Shown one piece after another: positions 1 to 5,220 of a stretch of DNA of 5,611 nt. This DNA comes from an uncultured Chryseolinea sp. (lineage in GTDB: Bacteria; Bacteroidota; Bacteroidia; Cytophagales; Cyclobacteriaceae). The stretch is from positions 1-5,611 of the forward strand of contig CAMLER010000377.1 of the NCBI GenBank assembly GCA_946478915.1, in the 5' to 3' direction. Position 1 is the first letter of the stretch; each line of letters starts with the position of its first letter. The notes beneath the pieces were generated by a model, which ran no database searches, had not been told where the DNA came from, and saw only the letters and a list, made by a program, of their open reading frames with translations. The position numbers and the translations under genes are program-made.

Positions 1-252
1 AGCCTCAAGGTCAATCCACCCGACAACGCCTTTTACAAAATCATGTTTCAACGCGTTGGCCAATTGGAAGATTGTCTCTTCCTTAGACTGATCTGACTGA
101 ACTATCACAGTCCCATCAATGCGGTTTGGTGGTAACAACGGCTTCAAATCTTCAGGTAAAAAATTTTTCTGGATTACAGACATCTCCTCCGTGATCCAGG
201 AATCTCGTTCTTCGTTGTAAACCCAAAAATGTTGATGAGCGTCGATACGCAT
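1..252 (-). CDS. Amidohydrolase family protein (COG3618, sugar-lactonase-like), N-terminal part
   Basis: The first 84 codons are present; the rest lies beyond the left edge. The protein begins MRIDAHQHFW, where H6 and H8 form the HxH metal-binding motif of strand 1 of an amidohydrolase TIM barrel. An early HxHFW followed by a W-rich segment and a 'DGTVIVQSD' strand (about residues 46-54) is typical of COG3618, the family of L-fucono-1,5-lactonase, L-rhamnono-lactonase and 2-pyrone-4,6-dicarboxylate lactonase. The ATG shares its A with the TAA of the upstream mutarotase gene (TAATG), so translation is probably coupled and the two genes are one operon. Paired with a sugar mutarotase, hydrolysis of a 6-deoxy-aldonolactone (L-fucono- or L-rhamnonolactone) in the cytoplasm is the best guess. 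The substrate cannot be read from this fragment, and the later metal ligands (second-half His and Asp) are not visible. Confidence 0.85.
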   Translation of the reverse strand, partial: MRIDAHQHFWVYNEERDSWITEEMSVIQKNFLPEDLKPLLPPNRIDGTVIVQSDQSKEETIFQLANALKHDFVKGVVGWIDLEA

Positions 253-590
253 TATTTCTTTTTTAAGTCGAATATGTTTTTCATGAGAATCCACTTCTCT
301 CCAGCTTTCGAACCGGGCAATGGTTGCTGATATTTCCAGACAAAATTTTCCCACTCCTGTACTTCAGGATTATTCGCGTCCATCGCAGCCTTCCGTTCGA
401 ATGAAAAATTGTCATCCACCTCCATTATCATAAACAATCTGGTACCCGTGCGAAATATTTCCATAGATGTAATGCCTGCTTCGAGAATACTTTTTTCAAT
501 TTCTGGCCTGATCTGCTGATGCAGTTGCTCATATTCTTCGATCAGCGCCGGATCGTCTTTTAAGTCGAGTGCAAGGCAATAGCGTTTCAT
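252..590 (-). CDS. L-rhamnose/L-fucose mutarotase (DUF718, COG3254)
   Basis: This 112-residue protein matches the DUF718 mutarotase family (E. coli RhaM is about 104 aa), which interconverts the alpha and beta anomers of 6-deoxy-hexoses. Visible family features are Y20 and H24 in 'EEYEQLH', which align with the tyrosine and catalytic histidine near the N terminus of RhaM. The 'RPEIEKSILEAGI' helix follows, then 'RLFMIMEVDD' as a ferredoxin-like strand, and 'VQEWENFVW' with 'QQPLPGSKAGEKW' near the end. That long 'QQPLP...GEKW' tail is, as I recall, more typical of family members next to L-fucose oxidation genes than of RhaM itself. The start is ATG with AGGA about 9 bases upstream, a reasonable ribosome site. 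The stop overlaps the next ATG by one base. The amidohydrolase neighbour fits a non-phosphorylating route (dehydrogenase, lactonase, dehydratase, aldolase), but the rest of that route is outside the window. Confidence 0.9.
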   Translation of the reverse strand: MKRYCLALDLKDDPALIEEYEQLHQQIRPEIEKSILEAGITSMEIFRTGTRLFMIMEVDDNFSFERKAAMDANNPEVQEWENFVWKYQQPLPGSKAGEKWILMKNIFDLKKK

Positions 591-701
591 CTGTTATTTT
601 CCTGATCTAAATATCAATAAAATATTTTACCCGCATACACATACCAAAGACAAAGAGCAGATCGTTGGGAATAAGTCTGGTTAAAAGTAAATATTTATTG
701 C

Positions 702-746
702 AAGGGCGCCACCCTTCGGAAAGATGCTTCAGGTGTGACGAGGCAT
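702..746 (+). other. Two adjacent hairpins upstream of the terminator-like stem
   Basis: AAGGG (702-706) pairs with CCCTT (712-716) around CGCCA. ATGCTTC (724-730) then pairs with GAGGCAT (740-746) with one T-G wobble and a nine-base loop. With the terminator-like stem at 764-779 this gives three successive hairpins within about 80 bases. I do not recognise a known RNA family. It could be the 3' part of a small RNA, a leader structure of mtgA, or chance structure in a non-coding spacer. Confidence 0.3.
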
Positions 747-763
747 GAACATAGCTCATATTT

Positions 764-789
764 TCCGGGTCTGCCCGGAGTGCTTTTTT
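764..789 (+). terminator. Terminator-like hairpin plus T-tract in the mtgA leader
   Basis: TCCGGG (764-769) pairs perfectly with CCCGGA (774-779) around a TCTG loop, and a T-G wobble can extend the stem. After a four-base spacer (GTGC) come six T residues (784-789). The GC-rich stem and T-run have the right polarity only for plus-strand transcription. No plus-strand gene lies upstream in the window, so this would end a small RNA or act as an attenuator about 80 bp before the mtgA start. The four-base spacer is longer than ideal, and the stem is short, so activity is uncertain. Confidence 0.45.
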
Positions 790-869
790 AAAATTTGATG
801 AAGTGAAAATAAGTCGGCAAATTATCTCTCGTTGCAAGGCCGGCATTTTGTATTTTGCTGCGCCAAATT

Positions 870-1592
870 ATGAGTAAGAACACACTGCTGCGAAGAGTGC
901 TTTATAAGATCCGTAAGATAGTGATCATTGCGTTCATTGTCCAGTTGCTTTATATCGTAGCGCTTAAGTGGATTGACCCTCCTGTCACGATTACGCAGAT
1001 CGCCAGCCTTATCGAAGGTAACGGTTTACGTCGCGATTACGTCAGTATGAAAGAAATTTCCCCGAATGCAAGGTTAGCAGTCATCGCCTCCGAGGATCAA
1101 CTCTTTCCCGACCATGGAGGTTTCGATGTTAAGAGTATAGAGACTGTTATCAGGCAGCGGGCCAAGAAAGCGGGCAAGATCCGAGGTGCATCAACTATCA
1201 GTCAGCAGGTCGCTAAGAACGTTTTCCTGTGGCAAGACCGGAGTTGGATACGCAAGGGGGTGGAAGCCTATTTCACTTTTATGATCGAAAAGATCTGGGG
1301 GAAGGAACGAATACTGGAAGTTTATTTGAACGTTGCAGAGATGGGAACCGGTATTTTTGGAATCGAAGCAGCTTCACGAGAATACTTCAATAAGTCTGCG
1401 AAAAATATTTCACGGAAAGAGGCAGCGATGATCGCGGCCTGTCTTCCAAACCCAAAGGTCTATATCGTCAAACCCGCGTCAAAGTACATTAATCAACGGT
1501 ACCCCTGGATACTCGCGCAGATGCATAACCTCGAAGGTGATCCGGAGATCAAACTCCTGACGGCCGAAAGGATAGCACACGAGAAGCCGTAA
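870..1592 (+). CDS. mtgA: Monofunctional peptidoglycan glycosyltransferase MtgA
   Basis: A 240-residue family GT51 enzyme that polymerises lipid II into glycan strands at the outer face of the inner membrane. Residues 17-33 form one N-terminal membrane anchor after a basic start (MSKNTLLRRVLYKIRK), leaving the catalytic domain periplasmic. All GT51 motifs are visible in order: 'ASEDQLFPDHGGFD' at 73-86 with catalytic E75, 'GASTISQQ' at 106-113, 'RKGVEA' at 128-133 with the second glutamate E132, and 'KERILEVYLNVAEMG' at 145-159. There is no transpeptidase domain, and the length is normal for MtgA. I chose ATG 870; an in-frame TTG at 855 would add five residues with no visible benefit. No Shine-Dalgarno sequence stands before the ATG. 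The nearest downstream gene is unrelated, so it is probably transcribed alone. Identification is firm; which cell-wall complex it serves is unknown. Confidence 0.95.
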   Translation: MSKNTLLRRVLYKIRKIVIIAFIVQLLYIVALKWIDPPVTITQIASLIEGNGLRRDYVSMKEISPNARLAVIASEDQLFPDHGGFDVKSIETVIRQRAKKAGKIRGASTISQQVAKNVFLWQDRSWIRKGVEAYFTFMIEKIWGKERILEVYLNVAEMGTGIFGIEAASREYFNKSAKNISRKEAAMIAACLPNPKVYIVKPASKYINQRYPWILAQMHNLEGDPEIKLLTAERIAHEKP

Positions 1593-1621
1593 CATTCCCA
1601 TAGTTAGTCTCAGAGGCTTGT

Positions 1622-1629
1622 TAAATTTG
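1622..1629 (+). promoter_or_regulatory. Candidate Bacteroidota -7 promoter element of the NIPSNAP gene
   Basis: TAAATTTG is an exact match to the Bacteroidota -7 consensus TAnnTTTG and ends 35 bases before the ATG, implying a leader of roughly 25-30 nt. I find no TTG at the usual -33 distance, so the call rests on one element and its position. Confidence 0.4.
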
Positions 1630-1664
1630 ATTCCTCGGTTTACTTTCGGGAAATAAACCTGATC

Positions 1665-2435
1665 ATGAAACATCTTCTCTTTTTCCTCATCACCTTAGCC
1701 ATGACGTCGGCCACCGTGGCACCCAAACGCGAATACTACGAGATAAAAATTTACCACGTGACTTCCAAAGTGCAGGAGGAGCGAGTCGAGCGGTTTTTAA
1801 AAGATGCTTATGTGCCCGCGCTGCACCGGGCTGGAATTTCGAAAGTTGGCGTTTTTAAGCCGGTTAAAGCTGATACCGCATATTTTGGTAAAAGAATCTA
1901 TGTATTGATTCCTTATAAGTCCCTGGAACAATTTGGAAAGCTTACCGAGGATCTGCAGAAGGACAAGCAGTTTGAATCGAGCGGAGCCGATTACCTCAAT
2001 GCTGCTTTTAACGATTTGCCTTATGCCCGTCTTGAATCCATATTGTTGTATGCCTTCTCAGGTATGCCGCAGATGGAGGTACCGAAACATAATACTCCTG
2101 TAGGTGAACGGATTTATGAACTTAGAAGCTATGAGGGCCATACCGAGAAGATATCAAAGAACAAAATAAAAATGTTCAACGATGGCGATGAGGTCGGTTT
2201 GTTCAAACGACTTGGATTTAATGCGGTGTTCTATGGGGAAGTCATCGCCGGAAGTCGAATGCCAAATTTGATGTATATGACAACATTCCCAACCAAAGCT
2301 TCCAGGGACGAGCACTGGGACGCATTCAGAGTCGATGCGCAATGGAAAACGCTGTCGGGCATGAGTGAATATAAAAACAACGTTTCGAAGATTGACATTT
2401 TCTTCTTACACCCAACGGAATACTCTGATATTTAA
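1665..2435 (+). CDS. Exported NIPSNAP-family protein with two tandem domains
   Basis: The protein has 256 residues. Residues 1-19 look like a Sec signal peptide (MKH, then a hydrophobic run, cleavage probably after the TSA/TVA region), so it should be periplasmic or otherwise exported. A weaker dimeric alpha-beta barrel-like unit spans about 24-115, starting 'YYEIKIYHV' and including 'GKRIYVLIPYKSLEQF'. A clearer NIPSNAP unit spans about 148-250, starting 'ERIYELRSYEGHTEKISKNKIKMF', with 'MYMTTFPTKASRDEHWDAF' and 'DAQWK'. NIPSNAP domains are ferredoxin-like folds of the dimeric alpha-beta barrel class. Many Bacteroidota carry exported versions, and their biochemical role is not established. 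The start is ATG with no strong ribosome site, preceded by a candidate promoter. The stop is directly followed by the cyclotransferase relic in the same frame. No catalytic residue can be named. Confidence 0.85.
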   Translation: MKHLLFFLITLAMTSATVAPKREYYEIKIYHVTSKVQEERVERFLKDAYVPALHRAGISKVGVFKPVKADTAYFGKRIYVLIPYKSLEQFGKLTEDLQKDKQFESSGADYLNAAFNDLPYARLESILLYAFSGMPQMEVPKHNTPVGERIYELRSYEGHTEKISKNKIKMFNDGDEVGLFKRLGFNAVFYGEVIAGSRMPNLMYMTTFPTKASRDEHWDAFRVDAQWKTLSGMSEYKNNVSKIDIFFLHPTEYSDI

Positions 2436-2741
2436 ATCAACTCGACAAGAAGTATAATTTTTTTGCTGTATTTCTCAATGGTTGGGACTCTATTTGTCTA
2501 CGCTTGTCAGAGAGACAAACGTATGTACCCGGATGCAAGTGAACTAAATGGAATCGCCTTCGATGCTAACGAGAACACACTGCTTGTTACGGGAAAATTC
2601 TGGCCAAAAACCTATGTAGTAAGGATCTATTAACTCTTAGCGTTCCAACATAATCAGTTGTGCAACGTTATATGTGCAAGATTTTAAGTTGGTGATCTGT
2701 GATAATTTTTATTTCTTACAAAGCTTAATTCCCGATTCATA
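2436..2741. other. 306-bp spacer holding a gene relic and the cyclotransferase leader
   Basis: The first two thirds are the glutaminyl cyclotransferase relic described separately. The last 108 bases (2634-2741) are AT-rich and should contain the promoter of the intact cyclotransferase. I find no exact TAnnTTTG there; TATATGTG (2669-2676) and TAATTTTT (2703-2710) are one-mismatch candidates without a properly spaced TTG. No terminator-like hairpin with a T-run is seen after the NIPSNAP gene. Confidence 0.6.
2451..2633 (+). pseudogene. Internally deleted glutaminyl cyclotransferase lipoprotein (relic)
   Basis: Translating the frame that continues from the NIPSNAP stop gives a hydrophobic stretch (SIIFLLYFS, then MVGTLFVYAC) ending in a lipobox-like V-Y-A-C, then QRDKR, then a C-terminal piece from MYPDAS to VVRIY and TAA at 2631-2633. 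The last 36 residues align without gaps to the end of the intact downstream cyclotransferase ('IYPNAD...' to 'KLN') with about 20 identities, including 'LNGIA', 'LLVTGK' and 'WPK'; the preceding K-R also matches. About 200 central residues, including almost all active-site positions, are absent, yet the join is in frame. Many nucleotide differences are synonymous, so the copy evolved as a real protein before the loss. The first ATG in frame (2478) lies inside the hydrophobic run, and no good ATG precedes it, so the signal peptide may also be broken. A 51-residue product from 2478 is possible but would be no enzyme. Confidence 0.8.
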
Positions 2742-3533
2742 ATGAAAGTTGTGAGCGTGCTATATTCTGTGGCCCTAACCGTCCTGCTAGCTTCTTGTGG
2801 TGATAAAAACACAAGTGAAGACGAAGCTCCGGCTGATACGCTGGCTATAACCTACTCTGTTATCAGCACCCTACCCCATAATTCCGAAGCTTATACCCAG
2901 GGCCTTGTTATTCATAATAATAAAATACTTGAAAGCACGGGGCAAAAAGGCCATTCGTGGATTGCAGAAGTAAACCCAGGCTCCGGACAACACGAAAAGA
3001 AAGTAACGCTCGATGCCCGTTATTTCGGTGAAGGTATTACCGTGCTTAATAATAAGATGTACCAGCTTACCTGGGAGGAAAGAACCGGGTTCATTTACGA
3101 TGCACGGACGTACAAAAAACTTGGCGAGTTCACCTACAATACTCCAGGGTGGGGCATCACTCACGATAACAAAAATCTTATTATGAGCGACGGCACGGAT
3201 AAATTATACTATCTGGACACCACCAACCTGCAGGTTGTAAAGACTGTTACCGTAACCGATCCCACCGGTGTTAAGGTGAAGAACTTGAATGAGCTTGAGT
3301 ATGTGAATGGTTCTGTGTTTGCTAATGTTTATGAAACAGCCATGATCCTCAGGATCGATCCCAACAACGGTAAGGTTACAGGACGTCTTGATCTTTCGGC
3401 ATTGGCGGGCGAAATCAAGCGCATTTATCCGAACGCGGATGTGCTGAATGGAATTGCTTACGACAAAAATTCCAAAGCATTGCTTGTTACAGGCAAGCTT
3501 TGGCCGAAGTCATACCTGATAAAACTGAACTAA
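2742..3533 (+). CDS. Glutaminyl-peptide cyclotransferase, plant/bacterial beta-propeller type, lipoprotein
   Basis: This 263-residue protein belongs to the glutamine cyclotransferase family (PF05096), which converts N-terminal glutamine of peptides to pyroglutamate with release of ammonia and folds as a five-bladed beta-propeller. Residues 1-18 are a lipoprotein signal, with lipobox LLAS before C19 and an acidic linker (to about 33), so it should be tethered to a membrane outside the cytoplasm. Family landmarks in order are 'AYTQGL' (50-55, Q53), 'YFGEGIT' (94-100, E97), 'QLTWEE' (108-113), 'GWGIT' (136-140), 'LNELEYVNG' (182-190, N183), 'ANVY' (194-197) and 'LLVTGKLWPK' (247-256, K252). Two positions depart from the pattern I remember: P135 where Glu usually precedes GWG, and Y197 where Trp is usual. 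The start is ATG without a clear ribosome site. It ends 9 bp from the convergent DedA gene. Confidence 0.92.
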   Translation: MKVVSVLYSVALTVLLASCGDKNTSEDEAPADTLAITYSVISTLPHNSEAYTQGLVIHNNKILESTGQKGHSWIAEVNPGSGQHEKKVTLDARYFGEGITVLNNKMYQLTWEERTGFIYDARTYKKLGEFTYNTPGWGITHDNKNLIMSDGTDKLYYLDTTNLQVVKTVTVTDPTGVKVKNLNELEYVNGSVFANVYETAMILRIDPNNGKVTGRLDLSALAGEIKRIYPNADVLNGIAYDKNSKALLVTGKLWPKSYLIKLN

Positions 3534-3542
3534 GTTTTAAAC

Positions 3543-4124
3543 CTATTGTTTCGAAGCTAGATTAGTTTCCGCAACACTTCGATCCACGATATATTTCATG
3601 GTGTACCCCATCACCAGGCCGATCGATGCAAATACAATTATTATTAGTGCGAGGTTTTCTTCAAGCAGTGATGTCTGAATCGCAAAATACCGACCAGCAA
3701 GATAACCTGCTGAACTAACAACAGATGCCCATACCAGACCGCTTGCGACACTAAAGAAAAGAAATTGAATTGGTCTTACCCCACTCATCCCAATGACGAT
3801 CGGAATGATGACACGGAATCCATACAAGAACCGATAAGAAAGAAGAATTGGAAGGCGATGCTTTTCAAAAAGAGCATTAACCGGAGCCAAACGAGATTTT
3901 AGCTTTGGACGCTTGTCGACAAAATATTTACCATTAACTCTTCCGATAAGGTAATACAACCAGTCACTCACAAACGAGCCAGCGAATCCTGCTACGACAG
4001 TCGGGGCTGCAGAAAAAAATCCTTCATGAATCAAGGACGATGCGATCAAAATTGCTGTCTCGCCCTCAAAGAATGTTCCTATCATGAGGGCTATATATCC
4101 GAATTCTTCCAGGAATGATTCCAA
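3543..4124 (-). CDS. DedA family membrane protein (VTT/SNARE-associated domain)
   Basis: A 193-residue integral membrane protein of the DedA superfamily, whose members are linked to flipping of undecaprenyl phosphate or phospholipids and to membrane homeostasis. Family signatures are the early 'GTFFEGET' re-entrant segment (about 16-23), 'GSFVSDWLYYLIGR' (about 49-62) with the conserved Asp and Arg, and the 'YRFLYGFRVIIPIVIGMSG' segment (about 96-114) with two conserved Arg. 'GLVWASVVSSAGYLAG' and a C-terminal membrane helix (about 158-178) follow. The start appears to be TTG at 4124: the frame is closed by TAA at 4140-4142 and no ATG lies between. The next ATG (codon 14) would cut into the conserved N-terminal helix. 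No good Shine-Dalgarno sequence is seen. It lies 50 bp after the M14 gene in the same direction and may be co-transcribed. The substrate is not predictable from sequence. Confidence 0.92.
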   Translation of the reverse strand: MESFLEEFGYIALMIGTFFEGETAILIASSLIHEGFFSAAPTVVAGFAGSFVSDWLYYLIGRVNGKYFVDKRPKLKSRLAPVNALFEKHRLPILLSYRFLYGFRVIIPIVIGMSGVRPIQFLFFSVASGLVWASVVSSAGYLAGRYFAIQTSLLEENLALIIIVFASIGLVMGYTMKYIVDRSVAETNLASKQ

Positions 4125-4174
4125 ATTTCTACGACGGGTTTATCCTAAGGTTAACCCTGTTTCCTGGAATTGGT

Positions 4175-5146
4175 TCAGTTTGCTGAAACGTCAATTCGGC
4201 AAAAATTATCGAACCCAAAAAGCATGAGTGCATCTCCGGCGTTGATGACTGGAATATTATTAAGCCCAATAACATATCCGGGGCTGGTAGCGTGGATGTT
4301 TTGTTTGAATTCGCCAAAAGGATCTGTGATTGTTCCAATCCAATCGCCTTTGTGCACGAATTGTCCTGGTTGAACAGTAGGCTGAAAAAGACCGGCGTGC
4401 TTCGCTCTTACCCATGATGTACTCCAGATAACTTTGTTCTCTTCTGTAGGTTCAGGGGCAGTATCAATCATGTGGAGCGCTTTCATCAATCGAAGTGTAC
4501 CGGCTATTCCGTATTCAATGGCTTGTTGATCGAATCTAAGTGATTCACCCCCTTCATAAACAATGATCGGTTTACCTTTTTTTGCCGCTTCCTTCCGAAG
4601 TGAGTTTGGACGAAAAGGGGCATCGATGGTAAAAGGTGCGGAAAAAGCCTGAGCCAGCTTCATATTAGTCTGGTCCTTTAGGACTGAACGTACCTGCGGA
4701 TAATTCGTACGCATAGCCCCTCCGGTATGGAAGTCGATTCCATAGTCGATATAAGGTATTACTTCTCGCATGAGATTATAAGCCACCCTGCTAGCCAGTG
4801 AGCCCGTCTTGTTACCAGGAAAAGAACGATTGATATCTTTCCCATCCGGCACATCTCGTGAGTAATTGAGAAACCCATAAAGATTGACTACCGGCATGCA
4901 AACTGTAACTCCCCGTTTTGTTTTATGAAGACCGGCATCAAGAATCCGCCTGACGATCTCCATACCATTGATCTCATCGCCGTGCATACCTGCCGTTAGG
5001 GCCAGAACTGGACCGTCTTCAAGGGCACGGGATACATAAATGGGAGTTTCAATGATTGTATGAGACGGAAGCCTGGCAATATTTACATTGAGCTCCCTTG
5101 ATTCTCCGGGTTGAATTTCCTGACCAGCAATAACGACTTTTTTCAA
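4175..5146 (-). CDS. Succinylglutamate desuccinylase/aspartoacylase family zinc hydrolase (M14, AstE/AspA-like)
   Basis: This 323-residue protein has the AstE_AspA fold, a zinc carboxypeptidase-like amidohydrolase that cleaves N-acyl amino acids or related amide bonds. Zinc ligands are visible as H55 and E58 in 'GMHGDE' (53-58) and H140 in 'DFHTGG'. The substrate-carboxylate motif 'DINRSFPG' is at 104-111, and the likely catalytic glutamate is E198 in 'VYEGGE'. A C-terminal barrel resembling biotinyl/lipoyl domains follows at about 243-312 ('QPGQFVHKGDWIG...SPGYVIG'), as in many bacterial members of this branch. The start is TTG at 5146, the only start codon between the upstream in-frame TAA (5174-5176) and the conserved domain. 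It lies 75 bp downstream of a RimK-type ligase, an association seen repeatedly across bacteria and consistent with removal of the amino acids that the ligase adds. It is not the arginine-catabolic AstE by context: no ast genes are visible. Confidence 0.9.
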   Translation of the reverse strand: MKKVVIAGQEIQPGESRELNVNIARLPSHTIIETPIYVSRALEDGPVLALTAGMHGDEINGMEIVRRILDAGLHKTKRGVTVCMPVVNLYGFLNYSRDVPDGKDINRSFPGNKTGSLASRVAYNLMREVIPYIDYGIDFHTGGAMRTNYPQVRSVLKDQTNMKLAQAFSAPFTIDAPFRPNSLRKEAAKKGKPIIVYEGGESLRFDQQAIEYGIAGTLRLMKALHMIDTAPEPTEENKVIWSTSWVRAKHAGLFQPTVQPGQFVHKGDWIGTITDPFGEFKQNIHATSPGYVIGLNNIPVINAGDALMLFGFDNFCRIDVSAN

Positions 5147-5220
5147 TACGTTTTTGTGTTCTTTGACGGTTTGTTATTGACAAAGCAAGTTAAACCGAAA
5201 GATCCTTGACAAAAAGCGTA
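5147..5220. other. Spacer between rimK-like and M14 genes with direct repeat
   Basis: TTGACAAA occurs twice in the same orientation (5177-5184 and 5206-5213, 29 bp apart). On the minus strand, TTG (5212-5210) and TAACTTG (5192-5186) are 17 bases apart, a loose match to a Bacteroidota promoter that lacks one T of the -7 element. It could drive the M14 gene separately, but read-through from the ligase gene is equally plausible because I see no terminator hairpin. Confidence 0.25.

Larger units (their letters stand above)
591..869. other. Divergent intergenic region with structured DNA, no credible gene
   Basis: This 279-bp spacer separates the mutarotase gene (minus) from mtgA (plus) and should hold both promoters. 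The part next to the mutarotase is AT-rich, with small palindromes TAAAATATTTTA (618-629) and TAAATATTTA (688-697). The middle holds three hairpins on the plus strand, listed separately. Possible mtgA -7 elements are TAAAATTTG (789-797, one base longer than TAnnTTTG) and TATTTTG (851-857, one base shorter, with TTG at 832-834 sixteen bases upstream). Neither is an exact match and I favour neither. CAAATTAT occurs twice, once about 50 bp before mtgA and once just before its start. A 79-codon minus-strand reading frame covers most of the spacer but looks like no known protein. Confidence 0.6.

Noticed and set aside
607..846. 79-codon minus-strand reading frame in the divergent spacer
   Set aside because: It runs through the hairpins, has no recognisable domain or ribosome site, and its composition looks like translated spacer.
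855..869. TTG at 855 as the mtgA start
   Set aside because: It adds only five residues before a good ATG at 870 that already begins a basic N terminus ahead of the membrane helix.
2436..2741. A mobile element as the cause of the cyclotransferase relic
   Set aside because: No terminal inverted repeats, target-site duplication or transposase remnant are visible around the relic; a simple internal deletion explains it.
2871..3164. 97-codon minus-strand frame inside the cyclotransferase gene
   Set aside because: It is antisense to a gene with clear family motifs and has no similarity I recognise.
4136..4157. GGGTT/AACCC inverted repeat between M14 and DedA genes as a terminator
   Set aside because: The five-base stem has a 12-base loop and no T-run follows on the minus strand.
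4170..4373. Plus-strand and alternate minus-strand frames over the end of the M14 gene
   Set aside because: They overlap the conserved C-terminal barrel of the hydrolase and resemble no known protein.
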